Assembly: GCA_027946365.1 (NCBI GenBank) | Contig: JAPEUQ010000002.1 | Location: 744,001 to 808,000, forward strand | Direction of reading: 5' to 3' | Length of the DNA: 64,000 nt | Source of the DNA: Kalmusia sp. IMI 367209 | Taxonomy: Eukaryota > Ascomycota > Dothideomycetes > Pleosporales > Didymosphaeriaceae | Part shown: positions 23,271 to 33,407 of the stretch, piece after piece | How the letters are laid out: each line of letters begins with the position of its first letter | Numbering within the stretch: the first letter of the stretch is position 1 | Notes under the pieces: generated by a model | What the model was told of the DNA's origin: nothing | The model's database searches: none | Seen by the model: only the letters and a program-made list of their open reading frames with translations | Made by a program: the position numbers and the translations under genes

Positions 23271-24411
23271 TTACGGCCTCATCTCCACGTCACTCAGTCC
23301 TTTATGTCCTTTCATCGCTTCCCTAAAACCCTTAGTCTTCAAAATCTCATCCACCTTTTCCAACATCGGGCCTTCTCTTCTCCTTGTGTAATCGCCTTGC
23401 TCAATATCATACCCAGCCCTCGTCGCGGCCTCCAGACTTTCATACTCCCAGATGTTCGCCTTCATACCTACACCGTAGTACTGATGCTTCTGTAGGAACG
23501 CTAGCCAGGCTTTGACAACGTCTGGATGTCCGTCTTGGATCTGTATCAACCGCCGCATGGTGATTCGCTCGAAGTTTTCTTGTGATTTTTTGAAAATGAA
23601 GTTGGCGCGTGGCACGGTCCAGCGCTCGGTGATCCGCGGAAGGGGGATGGGGCCGCGGGCGCAAAGGCCCATGTAATAGGCAGCGCGGACGGCGAAGTCG
23701 GCGAAGAGAAGCAGGTTGCGGATAGAGTAGGTCCGGAGCTGGAGGTCGCATACGGGAACGCCGTATTCTGGAACACGGCGGAGGGGACGGAGGTGTACGG
23801 CTTGGACGTTGATGGGGGAGCGGAGGGCATCTAGGGCGGCTTGGGTCTTAGGATCGAGGGGTTCCTTGTCGCCGGGGAGTTTCAGGCCTCGCTCTCTGTT
23901 GGTGGATCAGTATAGCTCTGGTACAGGGAATGACGGGTGGAAGACTTACTTGCCGACCTTCAAGGGTTCGATGCCTTCTCTCTTGAACAGTTCCAGCAGG
24001 GTAAGGTGGTCCGGCGTGTTCTGCATCTTCTTCCATTTGCGCTGTGCTTCCTCTTTGGTTTTTGGTTCCCAGTTCGCGAACTTCTTGGCTGCCTTCCTCT
24101 CGCTGTTGCGGAGCTGCTTGTACTCTTCTACATTCAGGCCCATGTGCTCTAGCCGCTGCTCCAGCGGCATATCCCCCTTCTCAATTTCCGTCCAGATATC
24201 ACGCTCATGATTGCCCGTCTCCCTGTCTTCGCGCGCCTCGTTCCGGTCCGCTCGCGAGCTCTTGCTCCTCGAAAAAGCTTGGGAGCACGATCTGGGGGTG
24301 GATATCTGCCATATCATCAGCAATGCTCTGTCTGAACTCCAATTGGAATGAACGAACCTTTATCCTCTTCGCTGGGGCCAGGAAAGGCCGCATCGATCGC
24401 GGCGCCGCCAT
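23271..24411 (-). CDS. RSM10: Mitochondrial small-subunit ribosomal protein S10
   Basis: Join on the minus strand: 24411-24358, 24305-23950 and 23895-23271, giving 344 aa. Introns are 52 and 54 nt and the phases fit. The first 18-codon exon encodes MAAPRSMRPFLAPAKRIK, a basic, acid-free sequence typical of a mitochondrial presequence, continuing into ISTPRSCSQAFSRSKSSRA. The conserved S10 domain lies in the last exon: INVQAVHLRPLRRVPEYGVP, LLLFADFAVRAAYYMGL and GPIPLPRITERWTVPRANF. It belongs to the 3' head of the mitochondrial ribosome. The central part (about residues 40-130) is charged and less conserved. The gene is divergent from the nucleoside phosphorylase gene across only 236 bp. Confidence 0.9.
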
Positions 24412-24647
24412 TGCTGATGAAGCGGTGCTCTCGCGATTCGCATTCGAGGGTCAAGTCGAAGCAAAACAGCAGCACTAGAGCGCATTCGGTCACCGCCCGG
24501 CAGAACGCGCCGCCTCGGAGACCACCGTGCCAAGAGATCTTGGAGAGCGTTCCCCTCTATTTGCGGGCGCCCGCACATGGCTTGACGAATTTTAGATCGT
24601 ATAAGTAGCATTTTCATTTGCTTTAGAGCATCAGTCTCGGTCTCAAA
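24412..24647. promoter_or_regulatory. Short bidirectional promoter region, RSM10 / PNP
   Basis: Just 236 bp separate the two divergent start codons, so control elements must be shared or packed together. A GCATTTTCATTTGC stretch lies close to the PNP start. No specific element could be assigned. Confidence 0.55.
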
Positions 24648-25889
24648 ATGGACACCATGGACGCCCTCGCCGCACCAAACGCCTACGCTCGTGCCTCGGA
24701 AACAGCAGCCTACGTGCGCTCGAAGCTACCCGAAGCACTTCAAAAACCGAAAGTAGCCATTGTATGCGGCTCAGGTTTGGGCGGCCTCGTCGATACCATC
24801 GAAGCAGAGCCCAAAGTCGAACTCGCATACTCGACCATTCCCAACTTCCCACGCAGCACTGGTGAGCTTAAATTCTACTAAGTTTGTTAGGATTAATTCG
24901 TGGAAGCTGTGTACTAATGCAACAAAACATAGTCCAGGGCCATGCAGGTAACTTCGTGTTTGGCCTGATAGGCCCGCAGAAGACGCCCGTGGCACTACTT
25001 GTAGGACGAGCACAGTCAGTCACGGCCTTTACCCGATGGGCAGTTTGACATGTTGATTAACAGCCACGACAGCTTTTATGAGGGCCATACCATGGACCTT
25101 GTCACGTTTGCAACGCGCGTGTGCAAGCTTCTAGGGATAGAGACCATGATTGGTGCGTCTGTGCTACTTCTAAAGTGTCAGGCATGTGGTCTGACCGTGT
25201 ATAGTCACGAATGCTGCTGGTGGTTTAAACGAGGACTACGCTGTCGGAGATATCGTCTGTCTGAATGATGTATGCATTTTCGGGCCATTATCTAATCCTT
25301 ACTAATCATTCCTAGCACTTGAACTTGGCCGGCTTGGTAGGCATCCATCCGTTACGCGGACCAAACATTGAGGAGTTCGGCGTCCGCTTTCCACCATTGT
25401 CTGATGCGTACGATCTGGACTTACGACGACGGACGCACAAAGCGTGGAAGAAGATCGGACTTGACCAACAGAAGAGGCGAATACACGAGGGTGTCTACGC
25501 TTTTGTAGCAGGACCAAGGTATATGAGACACTACGTTTTGGCAGCTTCGGATGCTAATCGGTTCCAGTTACGAAACCAGGGCCGAATGCAGAATGCTTCG
25601 AACACTCGGTGCCGATGTTGTTGGCATGTCGACTGTGCCAGAGATTATTGTTGCTCGCCATGCTGGCATCAGGGTACTGGCATTCAGTCTGGTTACGAAT
25701 AATGCAGTGCTTGACGCAGGGCTTCGCGGCAACGACAGCACGATCCAAGCCATGAGCAAGGTCGAGCTCGACGAACATCTGAACAAGGGTAAGGCGAATC
25801 ATCAAGAGGTTCTTGAAGCTGGTCGCGAAGCTGCAAAAGATATGCAGGCCCTAGTAAAGCAGATACTGTCAGATCTGCACGAAGACTAA
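24648..25889 (+). CDS. PNP1: Purine nucleoside phosphorylase (trimeric type)
   Basis: Join: 24648-24861, 24933-25014, 25073-25152, 25205-25269, 25316-25518 and 25568-25889, giving 321 aa. The five introns are 71, 58, 52, 46 and 49 nt, all with consistent phase. The enzyme splits guanosine and inosine with phosphate in purine salvage in the cytosol. Family signatures are clear: the phosphate loop VCGSGLGGL in exon 1, GRAHFYEGHT formed across intron 2, VTNAAGGLN across intron 3, [21 protein letters not shown] across intron 5, the MSTVPE segment bearing the catalytic Glu, and SLVTNNAV holding the base-binding Asn. The acceptor of intron 2 was chosen at 25072 because only that choice gives RAHFYEG. 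Codons nearest the start ([13 protein letters not shown]) allow an alternative second Met. Confidence 0.95.
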
Positions 25890-26061
25890 TTAGTCAACTG
25901 TCCACAAGACATAGTTGAAGCTGGCAATCTCTTACCAATAGACACCTTCTCAAAGTACGCATTGTTGTGGCCCCTTCCTCAAAGGATACCAATGATATGC
26001 ATAGATGCATGCCACCAGCAGGGGAAAATTTTGAAGACCCAATCATCTTTTCAGCCAGACC

Positions 26062-26952
26062 TTAAGGCTTGATTACTTTCCCTTTCCGCCGCTTCTCCTG
26101 TAGTGCTTTGTAAAAAGCCTTTTTCCCACTAGACTTCGACTTGATGATGTTCTCGTATTTGCTCTTGAACCTGCCCGACTGTTCTTCTTGCGCAAGCACT
26201 TCCTCCACGAGAGTTTGCTTGCGATCCCTCTTGTTGATGCGGCCATTGTAGTATTCTGTTGGTCCTTCGATGACAGTGCCTACCTGACTGAACGCAGGCA
26301 CGTCAGATTTGGTGTCGGACTTCTTGTAGTGCCGCTTGGGATCGAGGACATTGCGCATCTTCAAGAGTTGCAGGTCGCGGCGCAGCTCAGGTGTCATTTC
26401 AGTCCGTGGCAGGTTGAACCAGTCGGAACCAGCGGTGGCTTTCTTCTCCTTGACTCAAGTCAGCTTGTGCTATAAGCGGCTGATATAAGAGAAGTAGATT
26501 CAAGATGCCTCAGTGTAACTATGATAAAAAAAACCTTCAGTGGGTGCAGGTGGTGCCCAAAACGGGACCAGGTTCTGCGTCAGTATAAAATGGGATAATT
26601 ATCATCATCGGCATCACGAGAAAATATATGTGAGCGTACCTCTTTTTTTCTGCTTTTTGAGTTGGACAGGGTCTTCAATCTTTTTCACGGCGTTCGCTAG
26701 GGACAACTCTTTCTTGCTGAGGAGCTTTGACGAATCTAGCTTGGTGATTGCACCCTGGGTCTTCGAATATGTGTTGGCGATATGGCCAGGGTTGAGCTTG
26801 GGAAGCTTGAACGGAGCATCTCTCGTGGATGGGGATGTTTTTGCGTGCATGCGTTCGGAAGCCTCACTGAGAAGCTGGCGCACCTGCTCGTCCGTAAGTT
26901 CCTCATCGGTGTCGTCCTCCAACAAAGGCTGATGCGCTGGCAGCAGGGCCAT
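26062..26952 (-). CDS. FCF2: rRNA-processing protein FCF2
   Basis: Join on the minus strand: 26952-26640 and 26453-26062, giving 234 aa. Fcf2 is a nucleolar factor of the small-subunit processome, needed for early pre-rRNA cleavages. The C-terminal domain is plain: SDWFNLPRTEMTPELRRDLQ, LKMRNVLDPKRHYKK, GTVIEGPTEYYNGR and the basic end KKAFYKALQEKRRKGK. The N-terminal half is acidic (LLEDDTDEELTDEQVRQLL) and then Lys-rich. The intron is 186 nt, unusually long for this window, and contains an inner stretch that looks like an extra exon but would shift the frame. The ATG at 26952 was chosen; the frame upstream of it has no other ATG. Confidence 0.9.
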
Positions 26953-28182
26953 GTTGCAGGCTGGCGGCAGATGCACGACGTTGAAAAATTTAGGACGCGG
27001 TTTTGAGCCAGGTGCACAGGCCACCTCGGCAGGATTGCGGCTAGCTTGATTCGGCGCGCTTCGACTTCATCACACATGGGCTCGTATATTCACACGCACG
27101 TTGCAAACACAGAACGATGCCGTCATTGCACTGTAATCTCTGATTGCAGGAGAACTAGGCCATGCTTCTCGAAGCCGTTAAGATGACACTAGTGTGCTGG
27201 CGACCAAATCCCACGCCCGGGCTTGACAACGCATCGCCTCAAGGCTGAAATGCTCCTCTAGCCAACCCGCGGCACGCAAAGGGCACCCTCACGGCCAATG
27301 ACTGTGCCGTGCAGGCTCTTCTCGCCGTGCTGGTGCAGAAGCAGCCATTGCAAACTGGCTGTTTAGTGTGTGTGGCTCGATGTGAATGTGTTGCCCTGAT
27401 GCATTCGCTGTGCCTGTGCCGCGCTGCTGGATCTCGCTCGGATCGAGTCCACGGCTGCCGTAGAAACGAAATGTGACGGCACCGGCAGCAGCGCTGCATC
27501 GCTGTCACAGCCTCGTCCGGTTGTCGGTGCGCGACGTGCTGTGTGGTTGCGATACATATAAAGTGAACCATGGCAGAGCGACCACGACGTCCGCGCACGT
27601 CGAGCCAGCCGCACCATTTATCCATTCCTCACCAACCCACCGACCGCATACCCTTCCCTTATTCGTACCAACCGGCACTGCCTCCACAGCGCCGCCGCGG
27701 GCACCAGTCTCGTCTCCAGGAGATCCTGCGCATAGCGCTGGCGTGTCCCTGTCTAGGAAGCAGAATTCGCGCGTTTGGTTCGTCGGCCCTGGCTGCGCAT
27801 TCTCCCATCCGATTGGCAAGCCCACGATAGCAATTGCACCACCGAGTCGCACGTCCTGTGTCGCGTCAACTTGAGCTCGCCAGGTAAACATAGCCCTTTG
27901 CAACATGCCCGTCGCACAATCGCATACTGATCGCAGCCCGCAGCATCCTGTGCGCGCCCGTCTCACGCGGCAACCCCCGCTTAATCATTCGGCGACCTGC
28001 TCAACCACTCAAGCGCCGTCCTGACGCAACCACGACATCCAAGCTACAATCACAAACCTCCACCCCGTCACCATCACCGTCACCCATTGGGCCGCGCGCG
28101 TCCAGTGCTGCACTGATCCGCCGCCCCAGAGCCGCACGCTGACCTCGAGCGTGCCATCCCTGCCCCGCGTAACCTCCGCACT
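26953..28182. promoter_or_regulatory. GC-rich intergenic region and leader between FCF2 and HAP5
   Basis: A 1.2-kb stretch rich in C and G, with CT-rich parts (about 27620-27720) like long fungal 5' leaders. Several ATG codons, for example at 27570, open short frames that could act as upstream ORFs for HAP5. No conserved protein is encoded on either strand as far as I can see. Confidence 0.5.
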
Positions 28183-29382
28183 ATGGATCCGACGAGCCTT
28201 CAACCTCGCGGCCAGCGCCAGCAGGCTACCGCCGCCCCCCGCCGCTATGATGGCCAGAATGGGAACCCGCTTTATGATCCCTCGAACGGTGGTCACTACG
28301 GTACGTTTACTCTTCCCTGGTCCGTCGCGACGCGACGCCGCCCGTTTAGCTGTCGACAAGACTGCGAATGCTGAGCTAACAACTTCGCAGGTGCCTCCGC
28401 AGCCGTACGTTTGCATGTCGTATCTGCCCCTCATCTGCCTTGCTAACACTCGTAGATTGCCGCGCAGGGGCACGCGCCCGATCCACAGTTGTTTACTGGC
28501 GCGTGGCAGAACGTACGAGTCCCTTCCCGCAGAGCTCAAAGAGCAATGACTCAATGCGCAACAGGTCAATCAAGGTCTTAATGGGTCTTACCGCGATATT
28601 CTTAACACGTACTGGCAGCAGCAGGTCACGAAGCTGGAGACGGATGAGCACGACTACAAGCTACACCAGCTGCCTTTGGCGCGCATCAAGAAAGTCATGA
28701 AAGCGGACCCAGAAGTCAAGATGATTTCGGCTGAGGCTCCCATACTTTTTGCCAAAGGCTGCGACATATTCATTACCGAGCTCACGATGCGGGCGTGGAT
28801 ACATGCCGAGGAGAACAAACGTCGCACGCTTCAGCGGTCGGACATCGCGTCGGCGCTGGGCAAGTCGGACATGTTCGACTTTCTCATCGACATCGTGCCG
28901 CGTGAAGAAGCGCATCCACACAAGCGCAGTGGAGGGCAAAGCAGCGCTGCAGTTCAGTCATCTGCCAATGCCGTGCCGCCAGGCGCATTAGCTCAACAGA
29001 GTGTGCATCCGCAGCACCAGATGCCACCTCCAGACTATGGTATTGGGCAGCATTTGCCCCAGCAGGACGATTTCCGCCAGCCCAGCATGTACGCCGGGCC
29101 AGTTCAAGGCGACCCCAACGCGTACGCACAACAGCAGATGTTCGACCCATCGTATGGCGTTTACAACCCCATGGCACAGCAGCCGGTAAGTTCCTCTCGA
29201 GCATACTAAGAATCCTTCTACTCGTTGCAGCGATCTCAAGCTGACCTCAACAGCAAATGTATCCGGTACCCCAGCGAGGATCGGATCCAACCGGAGCTGG
29301 AGATCCAAGCCAGGGTTATCGCCCGCATGATACAGAAGGGGACGCTGATGCCGAGGGTGAAAGAGAAGATTTCGGACCATAA
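28183..29382 (+). CDS. HAP5: CCAAT-binding complex subunit HAP5/HapE (NF-YC)
   Basis: Join: 28183-28300, 28391-28404, 28456-28512, 28565-29185 and 29254-29382, giving 312 aa. HAP5 pairs with HAP3 through a histone fold and with HAP2 binds CCAAT boxes, controlling respiration, iron use and secondary metabolism. The histone-fold core in exon 4 is near-invariant: [50 protein letters not shown] and [14 protein letters not shown]. Before it, AWQN joined to VNQGLN and [12 protein letters not shown] form the conserved N-terminal HapE segment. The C-terminal third is Gln/Pro-rich, typical of an activation region. Exon 2 is only 14 nt, yet it is needed to keep frame with flanking exons. Introns are 90, 51, 52 and 68 nt. 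Confidence 0.93.
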
Positions 29383-30387
29383 CCTACTTTGCTGACAGTC
29401 TTGAGCAGGGCCACCAGAAGAGGTAATCTCAAATTCGTGCGCGAGTGCTTCAATGCTTGTGGAAGATTTCAGATTGCTCTGGACCCTGACGCCTCAGTAG
29501 CCAAGCTCAAGCCAGCAAAAGCAGAGTTGAAGAAACAAGACATGTGAGGCAGTGGGCAAAAGTAAAGTAGGTGGTCCTCCTTGCTGGGGGGCACGTTGCA
29601 CCACGACAAAAAGTTGGAAAACCGGACAAATACGTTGCTGCCATCAGGGCACGATTGGCGTTGGTATGAGCGCTTTTGGTCAGTAGTGAGGATATGGTTT
29701 CTGCGAGACGGCGTTTTTGGTTCTGCTTTGAAGGTCATGGCCCGGCCGCGGATGGCCTGTGGGTGGATGGACGGCGTACATATAATAATATCCAGTCATG
29801 GGTTTTCGTACAGTGAGCCTCCCAGGATGCGTGATAGCTTACATGAAGCATAGTGCAGGAGCTCATGCCCAAGTACTGTGTGCCGGACCTACACAGTGCA
29901 GCAAGGCATGCAAGACGCTGCTTCCTTGCAGCAGCGGGTCACTTTGGGCGTGAATGCGGCGATTCCCCGCGTCTCCGAAGTCGCCCGAGACGACCGAGGT
30001 GCCTCGTCGTCATATGCATCTGTCTGGGCGTGTTTCAATGGCTCTCCCGAGATATAAGGAAGCTTGCCGCCCAACGCAGCAGCACCAGCGAAGAGCATCT
30101 AGTGCAACGCCCTCGAAACGAAAGCTGTCTGTACCCCGCCAACCCCACTAGGGTCTAACCCACGGTCCAACACCGCGTGAGCACCTCCCCCTCCTCGACT
30201 GGTCCGCTGCTCCTGCTCAACGGCTTGTGTATCCCACGCACAAATAAAATCCTTTTGCTTTTGTTTTCCTGCTCCCTCCTTTCTCCCGCTCGACAAGACT
30301 GCTGCTCAATTCCTCGCTCTAGTAACCCCATCACACCCCGTTACCCCGCTCTCATTACCGACCCTTCTAACAGCTACGCTCAACAAA
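29383..30387. promoter_or_regulatory. Intergenic and leader between HAP5 and MDH
   Basis: About 1 kb. A pyrimidine-rich tract (30240-30387, many CT and CTC runs) directly precedes the MDH start and fits a strong constitutive fungal leader. No gene was seen. Confidence 0.5.
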
Positions 30388-31684
30388 ATGGTCAAGGCCG
30401 TCGTTGCAGGTGCCTCCGGAGGCATTGGACAAGTGAGCCATCATCTGCATCCGGTAGCCCGTCCGCTTTGCTAATTATCCTGTAGCCGCTGTCCCTTCTC
30501 CTCAAGAACAGCTCGCTCGTTGACGAGCTTGCCCTCTACGATGTCGTCAACACGCCCGGTGTCGCTGCCGATCTTTCGCACATCTCCTCACGCGCTGTAC
30601 GTAACACACATTGACCTCGAGGGAGGAAAGACTAAGCATGGACAGGTCGTCACTGGCTACCTGCCCAAGGACGATGGGTTGAAGCAGGCCTTTACCGGCG
30701 CTGACATCGTGGTCATTCCCGCCGGCATTCCGCGTAAGGACACTGCTGCAAAGCGTCCAATGGAGCTGCTGACACCCACCAGGCAAGCCCGGCATGACCC
30801 GCGACGACCTCTTCAAGATCAACGCCGGCATCGTCAAGGGCCTCATCGAGGGCGTCGCACAGTACGCTCCCAAGGCCTACGTCCTTGTCATCTCCAACCC
30901 TGTCAATTCGACCGTCCCTATCGCTGTTGAGGTACTGAAGAAGGCGAATGTTTTCGACGCTAAGAAGGTTTTCGGTGTCACCACCCTCGATGTTGTCCGT
31001 GCCGAGACCTTCGTGGCCTCCATCACTGGAGAGAAGGAACCCGCAAACACCACCATTCCCGTCATTGGCGGACACTCTGGCGAGACTATCGTCCCTCTAT
31101 TCAGCCAAGCCCAGCCGTCTGCTAACATCCCTACGGATAAGTTGGATGCTCTTGTGAACCGTGAGTGACAAGGTGTTAGAGGAACACAGCATGTGCTAAC
31201 TTTCCAGGCGTGCAATTCGGCGGTGACGAGGTCGTCAAGGCCAAGGATGGTGCAGGCTCTGCCACCTTGTCCATGGCCTACGCCGGCTTCCGGTAAGGGT
31301 TCCACCAGCTTCGGTGTTACGATTTCTCACATCCTTCAGCTTCGCGGAGAAGGTCCTCAAGGCCGCCAAGGGCGAGAAGGGCATCGTCGAGCCCAGCTAC
31401 GTCTACCTTCCCGGTGTCCCGGGCGGTGATGCCATTGCGAAGGCCACCGGTATCGAGTTTTTCTCAGTTCCCATCGAGCTTGGCGTAAGTGGACCTTGCT
31501 TGCTGGAACCCCAATTGATGCTAATTTCGAACAGCCAAGCGGTGCCGAGAAGGCCATCGATGTGGTCAGCAAGGCGAATGACTACGAGAAGAAGCTCCTT
31601 GAGGCTGCCTACAAGGGCCTCAAGGATAATATTTCTAAGGGTATCGACTTCGCCAATAACCCTCCTCCTCCTCCCCAGAAGTGA
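30388..31684 (+). CDS. MDH: Malate dehydrogenase, NAD-dependent, cytosolic type
   Basis: Join: 30388-30432, 30486-30596, 30646-30733, 30783-31160, 31208-31292, 31340-31484 and 31535-31684, giving 333 aa. The six introns are 47-53 nt with consistent phase. It interconverts malate and oxaloacetate. The NAD loop [11 protein letters not shown] lies right at the N-terminus with no presequence, so a cytosolic location is favoured over the matrix; no peroxisomal SKL-type end is present. Catalytic and substrate features: [17 protein letters not shown] (substrate Arg), [24 protein letters not shown] (Asp and Arg), and [15 protein letters not shown] (catalytic His). The C-terminus ends in a short poly-Pro tail (PPPPPQK). 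Codon use is strongly biased to C-ending codons, as in highly expressed genes. Confidence 0.95.
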
Positions 31685-32046
31685 GTGGCCTTGCGTGTGT
31701 AGTTTTCCCTTACGTCCACGGAAGAATATTCATGCGAGTTGCGGCAGATAGACTTTAGGTGAGTCTGCTCATGAGAACGAGTTACGACTTAGATGGAGGA
31801 TATATAAATCATTGGTGCATGGCTATGTGCGGTGTCGGACGGTAGGGTTCAGGCAATCTTGCCTAGGTAGCCAACATTTGCCAACTGCTATATAGCAGAT
31901 ACACGGCTCTCCTCATGCTCCTTGCTAGTGCTTCACATGCACATTATATGATTTTGATATGGCTCTTCACATGACTACCGACGCCAGACGCCACCCAATG
32001 CTCGCTGAAAATGTATCAAATCGCCTTCCGAATTCTCTCTCATGCC
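31685..32046. terminator. Convergent 3' ends of MDH and TRS33
   Basis: 362 bp shared by two converging genes. It presumably carries both polyadenylation regions, for example the AT-rich TATATAAATCATTGG near 31801. No gene. Confidence 0.4.
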
Positions 32047-32917
32047 TCATGGCTTTGCTCCCGTGGTCTGTATCTTGAACGTCGCCGCCGGCAACCCACT
32101 GGTCTCTGCCGTAACCGTCGCCTGGACGCCCAACCCCGCCAAACAGCCCCTCACCACACCCGCGGGGAAATATAGAAACGGCTGTGCCCTCGCAATGCTA
32201 TTTGCATCTCTTCCGAATCCCGCTAGATCCCCGAATTCATTCAACTTCTCGACCGCCACCGCCGCAGCAGCATGTGCAGACTGGTCGTATTTCCGCGTGT
32301 CAAAAGACATGCGTGTAAGGGGCTTGAAAGTGTTGTCAGTAAGGACATAAACGCCGCGGTGGTTCGTCTTGAGGTTGTCTATTTGCTTTCGGAAAAGGAG
32401 CGTCCAGAGGTCTTTGCAGAGGAATTTTATGGTGGAGAGGGGGTCGGTTGGGCGGGGAGCTGTGCGGGAGAAACTGTAATTGCGTTAGCAGGCATGCATA
32501 ACCGATTCCGCCATATCCTTCCCGGTGTGAAGACAGAAGACAAATAAAGTAGAAGGGGCATGTCACCTACCGTTCTACAACTCCCAAGCCAACCCTGTAT
32601 CCCAGCGCGTCCAGCCTGTGGAACACGGCTTCTCGGGCTTCTTCCTCGTCTACTGTTCCTGCACCCCAGCCACCTCCACCTCCTCCTACGCCTACTGTAC
32701 TGCTGGTGTCGTTGTCGATGTTCTGTTTCGATTGTGCTGTGGTGGAGGAGGGAGCGAGCCATTCTTGCTCTCGCGCGGCAAGGTCGGTGGTTATGCGGTA
32801 GGCCATGGGGACGAGTTCGATGAGGAGGAAGTCGAGGCAGGAAATGTTTACTTCGGTGGCGGTGGGGTCGAGATAGGCGTCAACGCCGGCGGTAGAGGGG
32901 AGGTTCGGAGTCGCCAT
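32047..32917 (-). CDS. TRS33: TRAPP complex subunit TRS33 (TRAPPC6 type)
   Basis: Join on the minus strand: 32917-32571 and 32473-32047, giving 257 aa, with a 97-nt intron of phase 2. TRS33 belongs to the Bet3-fold subunits of TRAPP, the Rab exchange complex at the Golgi. Family features: an N-terminal helix segment with CLDFLLIELVPMAYRI; then, after a Gly-rich insert (about residues 75-90), FHRLDALGYRVGLGVVER; and in exon 2 FLCKDLWTLLFRKQIDNLKTNHRGVYVL, which is the classic TRS33 core, followed by YFPAGVVRGCLAGLG. The start ATG at 32917 is the first in the frame after a TATATATA leader. The Gly-rich insert and the loop near residues 55-90 are fungal additions. Confidence 0.92.
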
Positions 32918-33407
32918 TGTGGCCGTGTATATGTATATATATAAGGTGGCAGAGTAAAGCTTGAGAGGGGTCCGGAGCTGTCGTGTGGGGGAATGCGCCG
33001 GGGTTTCGTTTTGTTCTTGGGTGTTATGATGGCATAGCGGGGTTTGCGCGATTGTGAAGAGGGTATTCGGAGAGTGGACGAGTTGCGGTGGGTGCGCTGG
33101 GGTGTGATTTGGAGTATCGGTCGTGCTTGGATTGCGGATGATCTTCGTCAGGGTCTCTGATGCTGTTGGCTTGGCATGGGGCACCAAGCTGCTGGAATTG
33201 AGCTTTTACTTTACAGCAACACAAAGTCAGACACAACACACATTTCGCGACTACCCTCGAGGTCGTGATGCGAATCAAAGACGACGTGGCACAGAGCGCG
33301 GTTTCCACACGCGAGCAAATAGCTATCTGAATCAAAGCGAATAGTAGGAGAAGTCTACAAGTATGGAGCATCTAAGTCATATGGTCGTAACACTATCGTC
33401 TCATCAT
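32918..33407. promoter_or_regulatory. TRS33 upstream region
   Basis: It contains a TATATATATATAAGG stretch at about 32930-32945, only about 15-30 bases before the ATG on the minus strand. No gene. Confidence 0.4.

Noticed and set aside
26536..26575. Constitutive middle exon in FCF2
   Set aside because: Inclusion changes frame and gives an immediate stop; skipping joins both exons in phase. Kept only as a possible poison exon.
27505..27966. 153-codon open frame on the minus strand
   Set aside because: Lies in GC-rich DNA where long chance frames are common; the product is Arg/Cys/Gly-rich without any family motif.
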